Below, in pieces: positions 1 through 9,281 of a stretch of DNA of 64,000 nucleotides. Position numbers and translations under genes: made by a program. This DNA is from Syntrophales bacterium. GTDB taxonomy: Bacteria > Desulfobacterota > Syntrophia > Syntrophales > UBA5619. The stretch covers positions 124,001 to 188,000 of the forward strand of contig JALNYO010000001.1 in the NCBI GenBank assembly GCA_023229765.1, read 5' to 3'. The number at the start of each line of letters is the position of its first letter. Within the stretch, counting starts at the first letter, position 1. The notes beneath the pieces were generated by a model, which saw only the letters and a program-made list of their open reading frames with translations, was not told the DNA's origin and made no database searches.

Positions 1-195
1 GATAACCCGGGCTTCAACGAGTATCCGCTGGCAATTGACGCCGCCGGCAGGGATGAAACGTTTGTCGGCAGAATACGGGAAGACGAGTCCATTCCCAATG
101 GAATAAATCTCTGGGTTGTGTCGGATAATATAAGAAAAGGCGCCGCCCTGAACGCCGTCCAGATCGCCGAGATTTTGAGCAGCAAGTATCTATGA
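1..195 (+). CDS. asd: Aspartate-semialdehyde dehydrogenase, C-terminal part
   Basis: The reading frame is open from the first base and ends at TGA 193-195, giving the last 64 residues of a longer protein. The segment reading VVSDNIRKGAALNAVQIAE near the end is the conserved C-terminal region of Asd, which makes aspartate semialdehyde for lysine, threonine, methionine and diaminopimelate synthesis. The catalytic Cys and the NADP-binding part lie outside the window. The stop overlaps the next start (ATGA), so translation of rsmD is probably coupled. Confidence 0.9.
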   Translation, partial: DNPGFNEYPLAIDAAGRDETFVGRIREDESIPNGINLWVVSDNIRKGAALNAVQIAEILSSKYL

Positions 196-785
196 GAATA
201 AGCGGAGGGGAGGCGAAGGGAAGGCTGATCCGCATTCCGGCGGGGGGGCATGTCCGGCCTACAACCGATCGCGTCAGGGAATCGCTTTTTAATATACTCT
301 CTACAGTAGCGGAAACATCATTCCTGGATTTATTTGCAGGCAGCGGGATTGTCGGCATAGAGGCGCTGAGCCGCGGCGCTGCTCATGCCGTCTTTGTGGA
401 AAAGGATTTAAAGGTTGCCGACGCTCTGAAGGAAAGGATCAGCGGGTTCGGATTTACAGGCCGGGCCAATGTGATTTCCGCCCCTGTGCATAAGGCGCTG
501 GATATTCTCCGTCGCAGTGGGAAAAGATTTGACATAATTTTTGCAGATCCTCCCTATAACGAAGGTCAGGCTGTTGAAACCATGCATTTTCTGGAGAATG
601 GGGAGTTGATGGCTCCCGCTGGCGTTTTGGTCCTGCAGCATTCCGCAAGAGAAAAAACCGGGGAGCTGAAGGCCGTCTCGCTGTTTTTGACCGACAAGAG
701 ACAATATGGGGAGACAGTTTTATCTTTTTTCCGAAAAGAAGATTCCGGCGGGGAGGGCGGACAAGGAGCGCAAGCAGGGGACTGA
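192..785 (+). CDS. rsmD: 16S rRNA (guanine966-N2)-methyltransferase
   Basis: This 197-residue protein has the RsmD N-terminus (MRISGGEAKGR), the SAM-binding segment LDLFAGSGIVGIEAL around residues 45-59 and the catalytic DPPY at 119-122. The family methylates the exocyclic amine of G966 in 16S rRNA in the assembled small subunit. Length fits the family, apart from a low-complexity Gly/Gln tail after about residue 180. Its start overlaps the asd stop by 4 bases, and coaD follows after 55 bases, an adjacency common in bacteria. Confidence 0.93.
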   Translation: MRISGGEAKGRLIRIPAGGHVRPTTDRVRESLFNILSTVAETSFLDLFAGSGIVGIEALSRGAAHAVFVEKDLKVADALKERISGFGFTGRANVISAPVHKALDILRRSGKRFDIIFADPPYNEGQAVETMHFLENGELMAPAGVLVLQHSAREKTGELKAVSLFLTDKRQYGETVLSFFRKEDSGGEGGQGAQAGD

Positions 786-840
786 TGGCGGCGCGGTTGG
801 TTAATCCTTAATGGCATAAAAAACGCGAGGGGGAGTAGCT

Positions 841-1332
841 GTGAAAAAAATGGCTGTATATCCAGGCTCTTTTGATCCTATTACCAATGGCCATGTCGAT
901 ATTATCAGGCGCAGCCTGCATATGTTTGATGAATTGACTGTTTTGATAGCGCATAATCCGACAAAGAAAACGCACTTTTCCCTGGAGGAGCGCCTGGAGA
1001 TGATCCGGGAGGTCACCCAGGACTGCAAAAATATCCGTGTGGACAGTTTTGACGGACTGCTGGTCGATTATCTAAAGGAAATGGGCGCGGACGTTATTAT
1101 TCGTGGGCTCCGGGCTCTTTCCGATTTTGAATACGAGTTTCAGCTTGCCCTGATGAACCGTCGGCTGAACCGCGATATCGAGACGTTATTTCTTATGACC
1201 GGGTACCAGTGGTTCTACACCAGCTCAACAATTATTAATGAGGCGGCCAGTATGGGCGGTTCCGTCGAGGGGCTGGTCCCGGATATAGTGAACAGGAAGC
1301 TGATAGAGAAATATTCAAACAAAGGAGTATAG
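841..1332 (+). CDS. coaD: Phosphopantetheine adenylyltransferase
   Basis: CoaD joins ATP and 4'-phosphopantetheine to dephospho-CoA in coenzyme A synthesis. The N-terminus contains YPGSFDPITNGHVDI with the nucleotidyltransferase TxGH-type motif, and YTSSTIINE lies in the C-terminal half. The 163 residues match the family. The start is GTG at 841, with a purine-rich ribosome site (GAGGGGGAG) about 7 bases upstream; the ATG at 850 is an alternative that would remove three residues. The next gene begins 2 bases after the stop. Confidence 0.95.
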   Translation: MKKMAVYPGSFDPITNGHVDIIRRSLHMFDELTVLIAHNPTKKTHFSLEERLEMIREVTQDCKNIRVDSFDGLLVDYLKEMGADVIIRGLRALSDFEYEFQLALMNRRLNRDIETLFLMTGYQWFYTSSTIINEAASMGGSVEGLVPDIVNRKLIEKYSNKGV

Positions 1333-1334
1333 GT

Positions 1335-2546
1335 ATGGAAAAGAACGTAGCTTTGCATAAACTGGCAAAAAGGATTGGGCTGATCAAGCCCTCGCCGACG
1401 TTGGAGATTCAGGCAAAGGCCAACGCCCTGAAAGCGGCAGGACGCGATATCATCAGTTTCGGGGCGGGGGAGCCCGATTTTGACACGCCGGATAACATCA
1501 AGGAAGCGGCCATTGCCTCGATAAAGGCGGGGTTTACCAAATACACGCCCGTCGGGGGAATCGATGATCTCAAGGATGCGGTCATCGCCAAGCTGGAGCG
1601 GGACAGCCAGTTGCGATACGGGCGTTCCCAGATTGTCGTCTCCTGCGGCGCCAAGCACTCCCTTTTCAACATTGCCCATGTGCTCTTCGAGGAGGGCGAC
1701 GAGGTGCTTATTCCCTCGCCCTATTGGGTCTCCTACACCGACATCGTCTATCTGACCGGGGCCAAACCGGTGGTGATAAAAACCAGCATTGAAGATGGCT
1801 TCAAGCTTCAGCCGGCGCAACTGGAAGCGGCGATAACGCCGCGCACCCGGGCCATGATCATCAACTGCCCGTCAAACCCCGCCGGGGTCTGTTACAGCCG
1901 GCAGGAATTGGAGAAACTTGCCGAGATACTTCTTGCCAGGGGCGTCATGATCATATCGGATGACATCTACGAAAAGATAATCTACGACGATAACAGATTT
2001 TATTCGCTGGCATCGTTCAGCGAAGAGCTTAAGAACAATACGCTTGTCGTCAATGGCGTATCCAAGAGCTATGCGATGACCGGCTGGCGCATTGGCTACA
2101 CGGCCGGCCCCGAAGAGATAATTGCGGCGATTACGAAATACCAGAGTCAGAACACCTCCAATCCGACCTCGATAGCTCAGAAGGCGGCGGTGGCAGCGCT
2201 CAATGGTCCGCAGGAGGGGGTGCTGGCGATGAGTCGGGCATTCCAGCAGCGCCGGGACGTTATTGTCCGCAGGCTCAACGAGATACCGGGGATCGACTGC
2301 CTGAACCCGCAGGGCGCCTTTTATGTGTTTCCCCGTGTCTCGTCTTTCTACGGCAAATCTTTCGGGGGAAGGGTCATCGGCAATTCATCGGAAATGGCGG
2401 CTTATCTGCTGGAAGAGGCGAACGTGGCCCTGGTCCCAGGGGTGGATTTTGGCCATGACGACCATCTGCGCCTCTCCTATGCCACATCGCTTGCGAAGAT
2501 TGAAATGGGGGTTGAGAGAATGCGGGCGGCCCTGCTGAAGAGTTAG
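1335..2546 (+). CDS. Class I PLP-dependent aminotransferase (aspartate aminotransferase type)
   Basis: A 403-residue fold-type I aminotransferase. The PLP lysine is K244 in NGVSKSYAMTGWR. NPAG at 181-184, the D-x-Y segment SDDIYEK (208-214) and the C-terminal LRLSYATS carrying the substrate-carboxylate arginine are visible. It most resembles the Bacillus/Thermus subgroup of aspartate aminotransferases, which interconvert aspartate and oxaloacetate. Some members accept aromatic substrates or prephenate, so specificity is inferred. It lies 2 bases downstream of coaD and is probably cotranscribed. Confidence 0.88.
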   Translation: MEKNVALHKLAKRIGLIKPSPTLEIQAKANALKAAGRDIISFGAGEPDFDTPDNIKEAAIASIKAGFTKYTPVGGIDDLKDAVIAKLERDSQLRYGRSQIVVSCGAKHSLFNIAHVLFEEGDEVLIPSPYWVSYTDIVYLTGAKPVVIKTSIEDGFKLQPAQLEAAITPRTRAMIINCPSNPAGVCYSRQELEKLAEILLARGVMIISDDIYEKIIYDDNRFYSLASFSEELKNNTLVVNGVSKSYAMTGWRIGYTAGPEEIIAAITKYQSQNTSNPTSIAQKAAVAALNGPQEGVLAMSRAFQQRRDVIVRRLNEIPGIDCLNPQGAFYVFPRVSSFYGKSFGGRVIGNSSEMAAYLLEEANVALVPGVDFGHDDHLRLSYATSLAKIEMGVERMRAALLKS

Positions 2547-2590
2547 CTTAACCTTCAGCAACCTCGCTGATTTTAACTGTTCATAATCAG

Positions 2591-3724
2591 ATGCTGGCAA
2601 AGAAGGTGAAGGCGCTCAGTCTGCCGCCGTCAGAAAATAGAGGTCTGAATTTGAGTTTGCCGAGAAAAAAAACAAAGGTTCTCGATGTGGGGGGGGTAAA
2701 GATCGGCGGGGACTTTCAGGTAGTTGTCCAGTCCATGACTTCCTGCGATACCCGCGATGTCGCCTCCACGCTGAAACAGATCAAGATTCTGGCAGATGCC
2801 GGTTGTGAAATCGTCCGGGTGGCGGTACCGGATGAAACAGCCGCCGCAGCGATCAGAGAAATACGTTCGCAAATAACCATTCCGCTGATTGCCGACATCC
2901 ATTTCCGCGCCGACCTTGCGGTTATGGCGCTGAATAATGGCGCCGACGCGATCCGTATCAACCCGGGCAATATTCCGGTTGAGGACATTCGCCGGATTGT
3001 CAAGGAGGCGAAAAAGAACAAAAAGGTCATCCGGATCGGAGTGAATTCAGGTTCTCTGGAGAAGGACATAGCCTTCCGTCATCGCGGAGCGACGGCCCCC
3101 GCCCTCGTGGAAAGCGCCCTGCGGAATATCCGCCTCTTGGAAGAGATGGACTTTACCGACATGAAGCTTTCGCTTAAGTCGTCGGATGTGGCAACCACCA
3201 TTGAGGCCTATCGTTCGATCTCCGCCTTGACCGACTACCCACTGCATCTCGGCGTTACGGAGGCGGGTACCCTTCTGCAGTCGGCTATAAAATCGGCGCT
3301 GGGCATCGGCGCCCTGCTTTATGATGGGATTGGCGATACGATAAGGGTTTCCATCACCGGCGACCCGTTGCAGGAAATCGGGGTTGCCTTCGGCATTCTG
3401 CGGGCGCTGAAGTTGCGCAATGTCGGCCCGGAAATCATCTCCTGCCCTACCTGCGGTCGTTGCGAAATAGACCTCGTATCGCTGACTTCGCAGGTGGAAG
3501 AGAAACTCAAAGGGATGAAGGCCCCGCTCAAGATAGCGTTGATGGGTTGTGTCGTGAACGGGCCGGGCGAGGCCGGCGAGGCCGATATCGGGATTGCCGG
3601 GGGAAAGGGCGCTGGCATGCTGTTTAAAAAGGGAGAGGTGGTTCGAAAACTGCGTGAAGATGAATTCGTCTCGGTGCTGCTGGAAGAGATTCGCCTGATG
3701 ACCGGGGATTGCGCCGGAAGTTAA
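2591..3724 (+). CDS. ispG: 4-hydroxy-3-methylbut-2-enyl diphosphate synthase (IspG/GcpE)
   Basis: IspG is the iron-sulfur enzyme of the MEP isoprenoid pathway that reduces MEcPP to HMBPP. The 4Fe-4S cysteines are seen as C285, C288 and C320 (ISCPTCGRC and GCVVNGPGEA). The TIM-barrel half begins at KVGGVKIGG-like sequence near residue 34. The annotated ATG at 2591 has no clear ribosome site. An in-frame TTG at 2651 has AGAGGT just upstream and would give a length nearer the family norm, so the first 20 residues are uncertain. Confidence 0.93.
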   Translation: MLAKKVKALSLPPSENRGLNLSLPRKKTKVLDVGGVKIGGDFQVVVQSMTSCDTRDVASTLKQIKILADAGCEIVRVAVPDETAAAAIREIRSQITIPLIADIHFRADLAVMALNNGADAIRINPGNIPVEDIRRIVKEAKKNKKVIRIGVNSGSLEKDIAFRHRGATAPALVESALRNIRLLEEMDFTDMKLSLKSSDVATTIEAYRSISALTDYPLHLGVTEAGTLLQSAIKSALGIGALLYDGIGDTIRVSITGDPLQEIGVAFGILRALKLRNVGPEIISCPTCGRCEIDLVSLTSQVEEKLKGMKAPLKIALMGCVVNGPGEAGEADIGIAGGKGAGMLFKKGEVVRKLREDEFVSVLLEEIRLMTGDCAGS

Positions 3725-3739
3725 AAGTGAGGAGATTTA

Positions 3740-5455
3740 ATGCGTTATTCTGAAATGTTTCTGCCTACGGCGCGGGAGATTCCGTCCGATGCGGAGTTGA
3801 TCAGCCATCAGTTGATGGTGCGGGCCGGGATGATAAGAAAACTGACCAGCGGGGTCTATTCCTGGCTGCCGCTCGGTTACCGGGTTCTTCGCAAGTTTGA
3901 AGAGATAGTTAGAGAGGAGATGAACCGGGCGGGCGCCCAGGAGGTGTTTTTGCCGATGGTGCAGCCGGCGGAGTTATGGCAGGAGTCGGGCCGTTGGGTT
4001 CATTATGGCAAGGAGCTCCTGCGTTTTCGGGACCGGCATGACCGTGAGTGTTGCCTCGGCCCGACCCATGAAGAGGTCATCACCGACCTGGTCAGGAACG
4101 AAATAAAGACCTACCGGCAGCTTCCGAAAAATCTCTACCAGATCCAGACAAAATTCCGTGACGAAATCAGGCCGCGGTTTGGGGTTATGCGCTCCCGGGA
4201 ATTTGGGATGAAGGACGCGTACAGCTTTGACGCGGATGAAGCGGGAAGCGAGATCAGCTACAGAAAAATGTTTGAGGCGTATAAACGGATATTTTCCCGC
4301 TGCGGATTGAATTTCCGGCCGGTCGAGGCGGATTCTGGCAGTATCGGAGGACATTATTCCCATGAATTCATGGTGATGGCTGATTCAGGGGAGGATGCCG
4401 TCTGCTATTGCAGCACCTGCGACTATGCGGCCAATCTGGAAAAGGCGGAGGTTGCGCGTCCTGAAGTTAATGCCCCGGCGACAGAGGTTGCCCCGATTGC
4501 CGAGGTTCATACCCCCTCAGTGAGAACTATCGAAGATGTTTGTGTTTTTCTTGAAGTCAAGCCGTCTGATGTTGTAAAAACGCTGATTTTTTCCGCCGAT
4601 GATATCCCGGTGGCGGTGCTGGTTAGAGGAGACCATGAGGTAAACGAGATCAAGGTTAAGAATTACCTCCACTGCAATTCAATAGCTTTGGCCGATGAGG
4701 CGACGATCAGGATGGTTACTGGAGCGGCAAGAGGGTTTGCCGGCGCCGTCGGAATCAAATGCCGGATAATCGCCGATTATTCGCTTTTGGGAAGGAACGA
4801 CCTGGTTATGGGCGCCAATCGTGATGATTTTCACCTGCGTCACGTCAAGCCCGGCAGGGATTTTCCACTGGAGGAATTTGCCGATCTGCGCCTGATCAGG
4901 GAAAATGATTCTTGTCCCCGCTGCGGCGGCGCCATCAACATCGCCCGGGGAATCGAGGTCGGTCATGTCTTCAAATTGGGATTAAAGTACAGCCAGGCGA
5001 TGAAAGCGGTTTTTCTCGATCGGAACGGCAAGGAACAGTTTATGTTCATGGGGTGCTACGGCATCGGCATCGGCAGGACCGTTGCTGCCGCAATCGAGCA
5101 GAATAATGACAAGGATGGGATTGTCTGGCCGCCGGCCCTTGCCCCCTATCAAGTCATTATTACCCCGGTCAACGTCAACGAAAGCGCCCTTGCTGAAGCC
5201 GCGGAAAAGCTCTATCAAGCGCTGCTCGCAAGGGGGGTTGAGACCATTCTCGACGATCGCGACGAGCGGGTCGGCGTCAAGTTTAAAGACGCTGATTTGA
5301 TAGGCATTCCCTGGCGGGTGACAATCGGCCCGAAAAAGCTGGCGGAGGGGAATGTCGAAATCAAAGACAGACGCACCGGTGAGATCAAAATCCTCCCCCT
5401 TGCCGAGGCGACGGCTTTTCTGGCTGAAAAAGTTCAGATTAATGTTAATAAATAG
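3740..5455 (+). CDS. proS: Prolyl-tRNA synthetase, bacterial type with editing domain
   Basis: The 571-residue protein has class II synthetase motifs: RAGMIRKLTSGVYSWLPLG at the N-terminus, RDEIRPRFGVMRSREFGMKD (motif 2, about residues 137-156) and GCYGIGIGRTVAA (motif 3). The YbaK-like insertion that removes mischarged alanine spans roughly residues 240-400, and the anticodon-binding domain is C-terminal. GAGGAG precedes the ATG. A proline tRNA gene lies 3.7 kb downstream, so enzyme and substrate are near each other. Confidence 0.96.
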   Translation: MRYSEMFLPTAREIPSDAELISHQLMVRAGMIRKLTSGVYSWLPLGYRVLRKFEEIVREEMNRAGAQEVFLPMVQPAELWQESGRWVHYGKELLRFRDRHDRECCLGPTHEEVITDLVRNEIKTYRQLPKNLYQIQTKFRDEIRPRFGVMRSREFGMKDAYSFDADEAGSEISYRKMFEAYKRIFSRCGLNFRPVEADSGSIGGHYSHEFMVMADSGEDAVCYCSTCDYAANLEKAEVARPEVNAPATEVAPIAEVHTPSVRTIEDVCVFLEVKPSDVVKTLIFSADDIPVAVLVRGDHEVNEIKVKNYLHCNSIALADEATIRMVTGAARGFAGAVGIKCRIIADYSLLGRNDLVMGANRDDFHLRHVKPGRDFPLEEFADLRLIRENDSCPRCGGAINIARGIEVGHVFKLGLKYSQAMKAVFLDRNGKEQFMFMGCYGIGIGRTVAAAIEQNNDKDGIVWPPALAPYQVIITPVNVNESALAEAAEKLYQALLARGVETILDDRDERVGVKFKDADLIGIPWRVTIGPKKLAEGNVEIKDRRTGEIKILPLAEATAFLAEKVQINVNK

Positions 5456-5596
5456 TCAATAACAGTGAGGAATAAATTATAATCTTGCACTCCCGGAATC
5501 CCTTTTCAATCTTTACCCGGCTGCCATTCCCGCATGTTTCCTGCGGGAAGCAGGCCGGAAGGCCGATAAATTGTTGTGGATAAGGGATCAGTCCCC

Positions 5597-7738
5597 ATGC
5601 TTCGCATAAACGACATTCTGGATAAAGTCCAAACCTATCTTTCCGCTGAGCAGATGGGGATGATCGAAAAGGCATATATCTTTTCGGCCTCCGTTCATCA
5701 GGGGCAGATCCGTCTCTCCGGCGAGCCCTACCTGACTCACCCGATGGAAGTATGCGGTATTCTTGCCGATATGAAACTCGATACGGCAACGCTTGTCACC
5801 GGACTTCTGCACGACACCGTCGAAGACACCCTCACCACGATCGAACAGATTGAAGAATACTTCGGCAAAGAGGTGGCGTTTCTGGTTGCCGGCATGACAA
5901 AGATCGGGAAGATCACCTTTGGCAGCAAAGAAAAACGCCAGGCGGAAAATTACCGGAAGATGATCTTGGCGATGTCAACCGATATTCGCATCCTGCTTGT
6001 CAAGCTGGCCGACCGGGTCCATAATATGCGGACAATGCAGTTTCAATCCCCCGAGAAGCAGTTGCAGATCTCGCAGGAGACCCTCGATCTGTACGCGCCC
6101 CTGGCAAATCGCCTCGGGATAAACTGGATGAAGACGGAACTGGAAGACCTGTCATTCCGCTATATCGATTTTGCCGCTTATAACGAGCTGGCGACAAGGA
6201 TTGAAAAAAAGCAGGATAAAAGAAGCGAATACACCAATGAGATCAAGCAGGTAATTTCCCGGGAGATGGAGCGGTTCAACATCAAGGGCGAGCTTGAGGG
6301 GAGGGCCAAACACCTCTACAGCATCTATAAAAAAATGAAGGAACAGAAGATCGACTTCGACGAGGTGTACGATCTGATCGCCTTCCGCATCATCCTCGAT
6401 TCCGACGCCGTCAAGGACTGCTACGAGGCGCTCAGCATGGTTCACGCACTCTGGAAGCCGGTTCAGGGAAGGTTCAAGGATTATATCGCGATGCCGAAGG
6501 CCAATCATTATCAGTCGCTGCATACGACGGTGATCGGTCCTTACGGGGAGAGGGTGGAAATCCAGATCCGGACGAGGGCGATGCACGAATGGGCGGAAGG
6601 GGGAATTGCCGCCCACTGGCGCTACAAAGAGGGGAAGGATGCCTCGAAAGACGATGAGGAGATAAAAAAGCTCCGGGATCTTCTGGAGGCGCAGCAGGAG
6701 GTGAAAGATCCCCGTGAGTTTATGTCCAACCTGAGGATCGCCCTTTTCCCCGAGGATGTTTATGTTTTTACTCCCCAGGGGGAGGTAAAGGCCTTTCCGA
6801 AAGGCGCCACGCCGATCGATTTTGCCTACAGCGTGCACACGGATGTGGGGCATCAGTGCATCGGCGCCAAGGTTAACAGGAGCATTGTCCCCCTGAAATA
6901 TCAACTGCAAAATGGCGATACGGTTGAAATTATTACCCAGGCCGGGCACCACCCCGGCAAGGACTGGCTGAAATATGCCGTTACCTCGCGCGCCTTGGCG
7001 AAGATTAGAAACTGGGTCAAGGCAGAAGAACGGGAAAAGAGTCTTGCGCTCGGACAGGATCTTCTCGACAAGGAGTTCAGGAAACATAATCTCAAACTCG
7101 GGCAGGTGGCTAAATCTCCAGAAATGCAGGAGCTGTTCAAAGAACTGCACGTTGATTCCCTCGACGATCTGCTCTCCTTGATCGGTTTTGGGAGGGTTTC
7201 TGCCAAGCATGTCGCTCACAAATTTTTGCCCGAAGAGGAAATAAAAAAAGAGGAACTTCCTGAAAAGAAAAAGAAAAAAGGGGCGGGCAGCGAAGCAATC
7301 GGCGTTTCGTTAACCGGAGTGGACGACATCATGGTGAGCTTTGGCAAGTGCTGCCATCCGATACCGGGGGACGAAATCATCGGGTACATCTCCCGCGGAC
7401 GGGGGATCATTGTCCATACAACGTCGTGTCCCCATGTCCGCGATATGGATCCGGAGCGGTTGGTGAGCGTACACTGGGATGCCGCTGACAAGAAGGAATA
7501 CCAGGTTGAGATGACGGTTGTCTGCCACGACAGCAAAGGGGTGCTTGCGGAAATCAGCTCGGCAATTTCCGCAATGGATATCAACATTGCCCACGCCGAG
7601 GTAAATACGGATACCGGAGGGCGCGTTACCTGCAATTTCGGCGTAAATGTTGAAAGCCTGAAGCAATTTAACGAACTGACGGTTGCAGTTCGGAAGTTGC
7701 GGGGGGTGATTTCGGCTGACAGGATAAAGCCCTCATAA
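5597..7738 (+). CDS. rel: Bifunctional (p)ppGpp synthetase/hydrolase (Rel/SpoT family)
   Basis: This stringent-response enzyme has an HD hydrolase domain (HQGQIRLSGEPYLTHP, then HDTVEDT), a synthetase domain (YQSLHTTVIGP about residues 312-322), a TGS domain (VYVFTPQGEVKAFPKGATP), a conserved-cysteine region (FGKCCHPIPGDEI) and a C-terminal ACT domain. Both catalytic halves keep key residues. I prefer the ATG at 5597 (AAGGGA 8 bases upstream; MLRINDIL is the usual Rel start) over the GTG at 5576. The leader holds a hairpin (5528-5546) and a second GGCC-rich hairpin. Confidence 0.94.
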   Translation: MLRINDILDKVQTYLSAEQMGMIEKAYIFSASVHQGQIRLSGEPYLTHPMEVCGILADMKLDTATLVTGLLHDTVEDTLTTIEQIEEYFGKEVAFLVAGMTKIGKITFGSKEKRQAENYRKMILAMSTDIRILLVKLADRVHNMRTMQFQSPEKQLQISQETLDLYAPLANRLGINWMKTELEDLSFRYIDFAAYNELATRIEKKQDKRSEYTNEIKQVISREMERFNIKGELEGRAKHLYSIYKKMKEQKIDFDEVYDLIAFRIILDSDAVKDCYEALSMVHALWKPVQGRFKDYIAMPKANHYQSLHTTVIGPYGERVEIQIRTRAMHEWAEGGIAAHWRYKEGKDASKDDEEIKKLRDLLEAQQEVKDPREFMSNLRIALFPEDVYVFTPQGEVKAFPKGATPIDFAYSVHTDVGHQCIGAKVNRSIVPLKYQLQNGDTVEIITQAGHHPGKDWLKYAVTSRALAKIRNWVKAEEREKSLALGQDLLDKEFRKHNLKLGQVAKSPEMQELFKELHVDSLDDLLSLIGFGRVSAKHVAHKFLPEEEIKKEELPEKKKKKGAGSEAIGVSLTGVDDIMVSFGKCCHPIPGDEIIGYISRGRGIIVHTTSCPHVRDMDPERLVSVHWDAADKKEYQVEMTVVCHDSKGVLAEISSAISAMDINIAHAEVNTDTGGRVTCNFGVNVESLKQFNELTVAVRKLRGVISADRIKPS

Positions 7739-7874
7739 CTGACTTTGAGGGATAAGAGCGGCTGAAACGATAACAAAACGGCGAAGCTGCCAATTTTAAC
7801 TTTGACGTTAGCGCCGGTTTGCTGTATGAAGCGTCTGGCTTTCAGGGACTGAGGCCGGAAGGGAAGAGTGAACA

Positions 7875-8582
7875 ATGCGTGGGCATTTGCTGATGTATAG
7901 ATTATGGTTGTCCTTTGTCGTTGCTGTAATGTTTTTGTTCCCGATGGCCGAAATGGGGATGGCGCAGACAAGAGAATTCGTTGTCCTGCTTGACCCGGCG
8001 CATGGGGGTGAAGACAAGGGCGTGGTTAATGATTCCTTCCAGGAGAAGGATCTGACGCTAAAGCTTGCGCTGCTGATTCGCGAAGAGGCGCGGAAGACCC
8101 CGGGGCTGCAAATCATCTTGACCCGTTCGCTTGACAAAAAGGAATCTGCGGCCGAAAGGCGCAATGCCATAGGGACGGGAAAGGCCGATTGCCTGTTGAG
8201 TCTGCATGTAAACGCAGGATTTGGAAACAAGGCGAGCGGTTATGAAATCTATTTCCCAGGGTTCGATTATATGCAAACGGGAAAAGGAGATTCCAAAGCA
8301 ATCATCAAGGATATGGTTAAAAACAGGTCTCTCAACGATTCCGTTTTATTTTCGCAGTATATGCAGGCCGCCCTGGAGACGGTTTTTCCGAGAAAAGGCC
8401 GCGGCCTTCGGGATGCCCCTTATCCTTTGTTAACAGGGTTGGACATTCCCGGTTTGGCGCTCGAGTTAGGTTTTGCCACAAATCCGGATGAGCGCAAACT
8501 TGTAACCGACGAGGGCAAGCAGCAGGCCATAGCGAAGGCTGTAGTCAAGGGACTCAGGGAATATTCCCTGAAGGCAAGATAG
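7875..8582 (+). CDS. N-acetylmuramoyl-L-alanine amidase (Amidase_3), secreted
   Basis: A cell-wall amidase cutting the bond between MurNAc and the peptide stem. A signal peptide (hydrophobic residues about 8-24, cleavage near AQT) is followed by VVLLDPAHGGEDKG with zinc ligand H43. E57 and H111 (LSLHVNAG) fit the other two ligands, and the late glutamate in ALELGF fits the catalytic one. At 235 residues it is a compact enzyme without an obvious peptidoglycan-binding repeat. A role in daughter-cell separation is the family norm, not shown here. Confidence 0.88.
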   Translation: MRGHLLMYRLWLSFVVAVMFLFPMAEMGMAQTREFVVLLDPAHGGEDKGVVNDSFQEKDLTLKLALLIREEARKTPGLQIILTRSLDKKESAAERRNAIGTGKADCLLSLHVNAGFGNKASGYEIYFPGFDYMQTGKGDSKAIIKDMVKNRSLNDSVLFSQYMQAALETVFPRKGRGLRDAPYPLLTGLDIPGLALELGFATNPDERKLVTDEGKQQAIAKAVVKGLREYSLKAR

Positions 8583-8592
8583 GAAACCCTCG

Positions 8593-9204
8593 GTGAGAAG
8601 GATCGTAATTGCTTCGAAAAACAGCGGCAAGATAAGGGAGCTTCAGGCCATGTTTGCCGGTGCGGAGATGCAGATACTTTCCCTTAATGATTTTCCTGAT
8701 TTGCCCGAGATCATTGAAGACGGAAAGAGCTTTTACGAAAACGCCCTTAAAAAGGCCCAAGCGGTAGCGGCGGCGACCGGAGAAACGGTGCTTGCCGATG
8801 ATTCCGGACTGGAAGTGGCAGCGCTGGGAGGCGCCCCGGGGATATATTCAGCCCGTTACGGGGGCGAAGGCGCAAATGACCGGCAAAACGTATTGAAGCT
8901 TTTGGGCGAAATGAGGGGGGTGCCGGCTGAAAAAAGGGCCGCCGCCTTCCGGTGCGTTTTGGTGCTTTATCACAAGGACAATCGCCACGAGGTTTTTGAA
9001 GGCCGCTGGGAAGGCGTAATTGCGGAGAATTGTGCAGGCTTGGGGGGATTCGGGTATGATCCAGTTTTTTATCTGCCGGAGCAGGGGATGACCGTCGCCC
9101 AACTATCGCCGGAGTTAAAGAACAGGATCAGCCACCGCGCCCAGGCCTTTATAAAACTTAAAGAAAGACTGGAGCAGAAAATCGATAAATCAAACGGGGC
9201 GTAG
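8593..9204 (+). CDS. rdgB: XTP/dITP pyrophosphatase (RdgB/HAM1)
   Basis: RdgB hydrolyses non-canonical purine triphosphates (XTP, dITP) to monophosphates. The N-terminus IVIASKNSGKIREL and the segment LADDSGLEV (about residues 66-74) are the nucleotide and metal sites; GGFGYDPVFY and the late SHRAQAF are also conserved. The start is GTG at 8593 with AGGA upstream. The last codons and the stop (9195-9204) lie inside the tRNA-Pro gene that begins at 9195, an unusual mRNA/tRNA overlap. Confidence 0.94.
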   Translation: MRRIVIASKNSGKIRELQAMFAGAEMQILSLNDFPDLPEIIEDGKSFYENALKKAQAVAAATGETVLADDSGLEVAALGGAPGIYSARYGGEGANDRQNVLKLLGEMRGVPAEKRAAAFRCVLVLYHKDNRHEVFEGRWEGVIAENCAGLGGFGYDPVFYLPEQGMTVAQLSPELKNRISHRAQAFIKLKERLEQKIDKSNGA

Positions 9205-9271
9205 CGCAGCTCGGTAGCGCGCCTGCTTTGGGAGCAGGATGTCGTGTGTTCAAATCACACCGCCCCGACCA
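9195..9271 (+). tRNA. tRNA-Pro (anticodon UGG)
   Basis: The sequence folds into a cloverleaf. Acceptor CGGGGCG (9195-9201) pairs with CGCCCCG (9261-9267), followed by discriminator A and an encoded CCA (9269-9271). The anticodon arm is CCTGC-TTTGGGA-GCAGG, giving UGG. The T arm is GTGTG-TTCAAAT-CACAC. The gene starts within the last codons of rdgB. Everything from the 5' side of the anticodon stem (9223) to beyond CCA is the prophage attachment repeat, so integration leaves the tRNA intact. Confidence 0.97.
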
Positions 9272-9281
9272 ATAATATCAA
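9223..9281 (+). repeat. attL: 59-bp attachment repeat
   Basis: Identical to 61171-61229. It runs from the 5' side of the tRNA anticodon stem through CCA to 10 bases past the tRNA. The integrase stop codon (9278-9280, minus strand) lies inside the repeat. Confidence 0.95.

Noticed and set aside
6152..7219. Minus-strand frame of 355 codons
   Set aside because: It is antisense to the conserved rel gene and has shadow-like composition rich in His, Gly and Leu.
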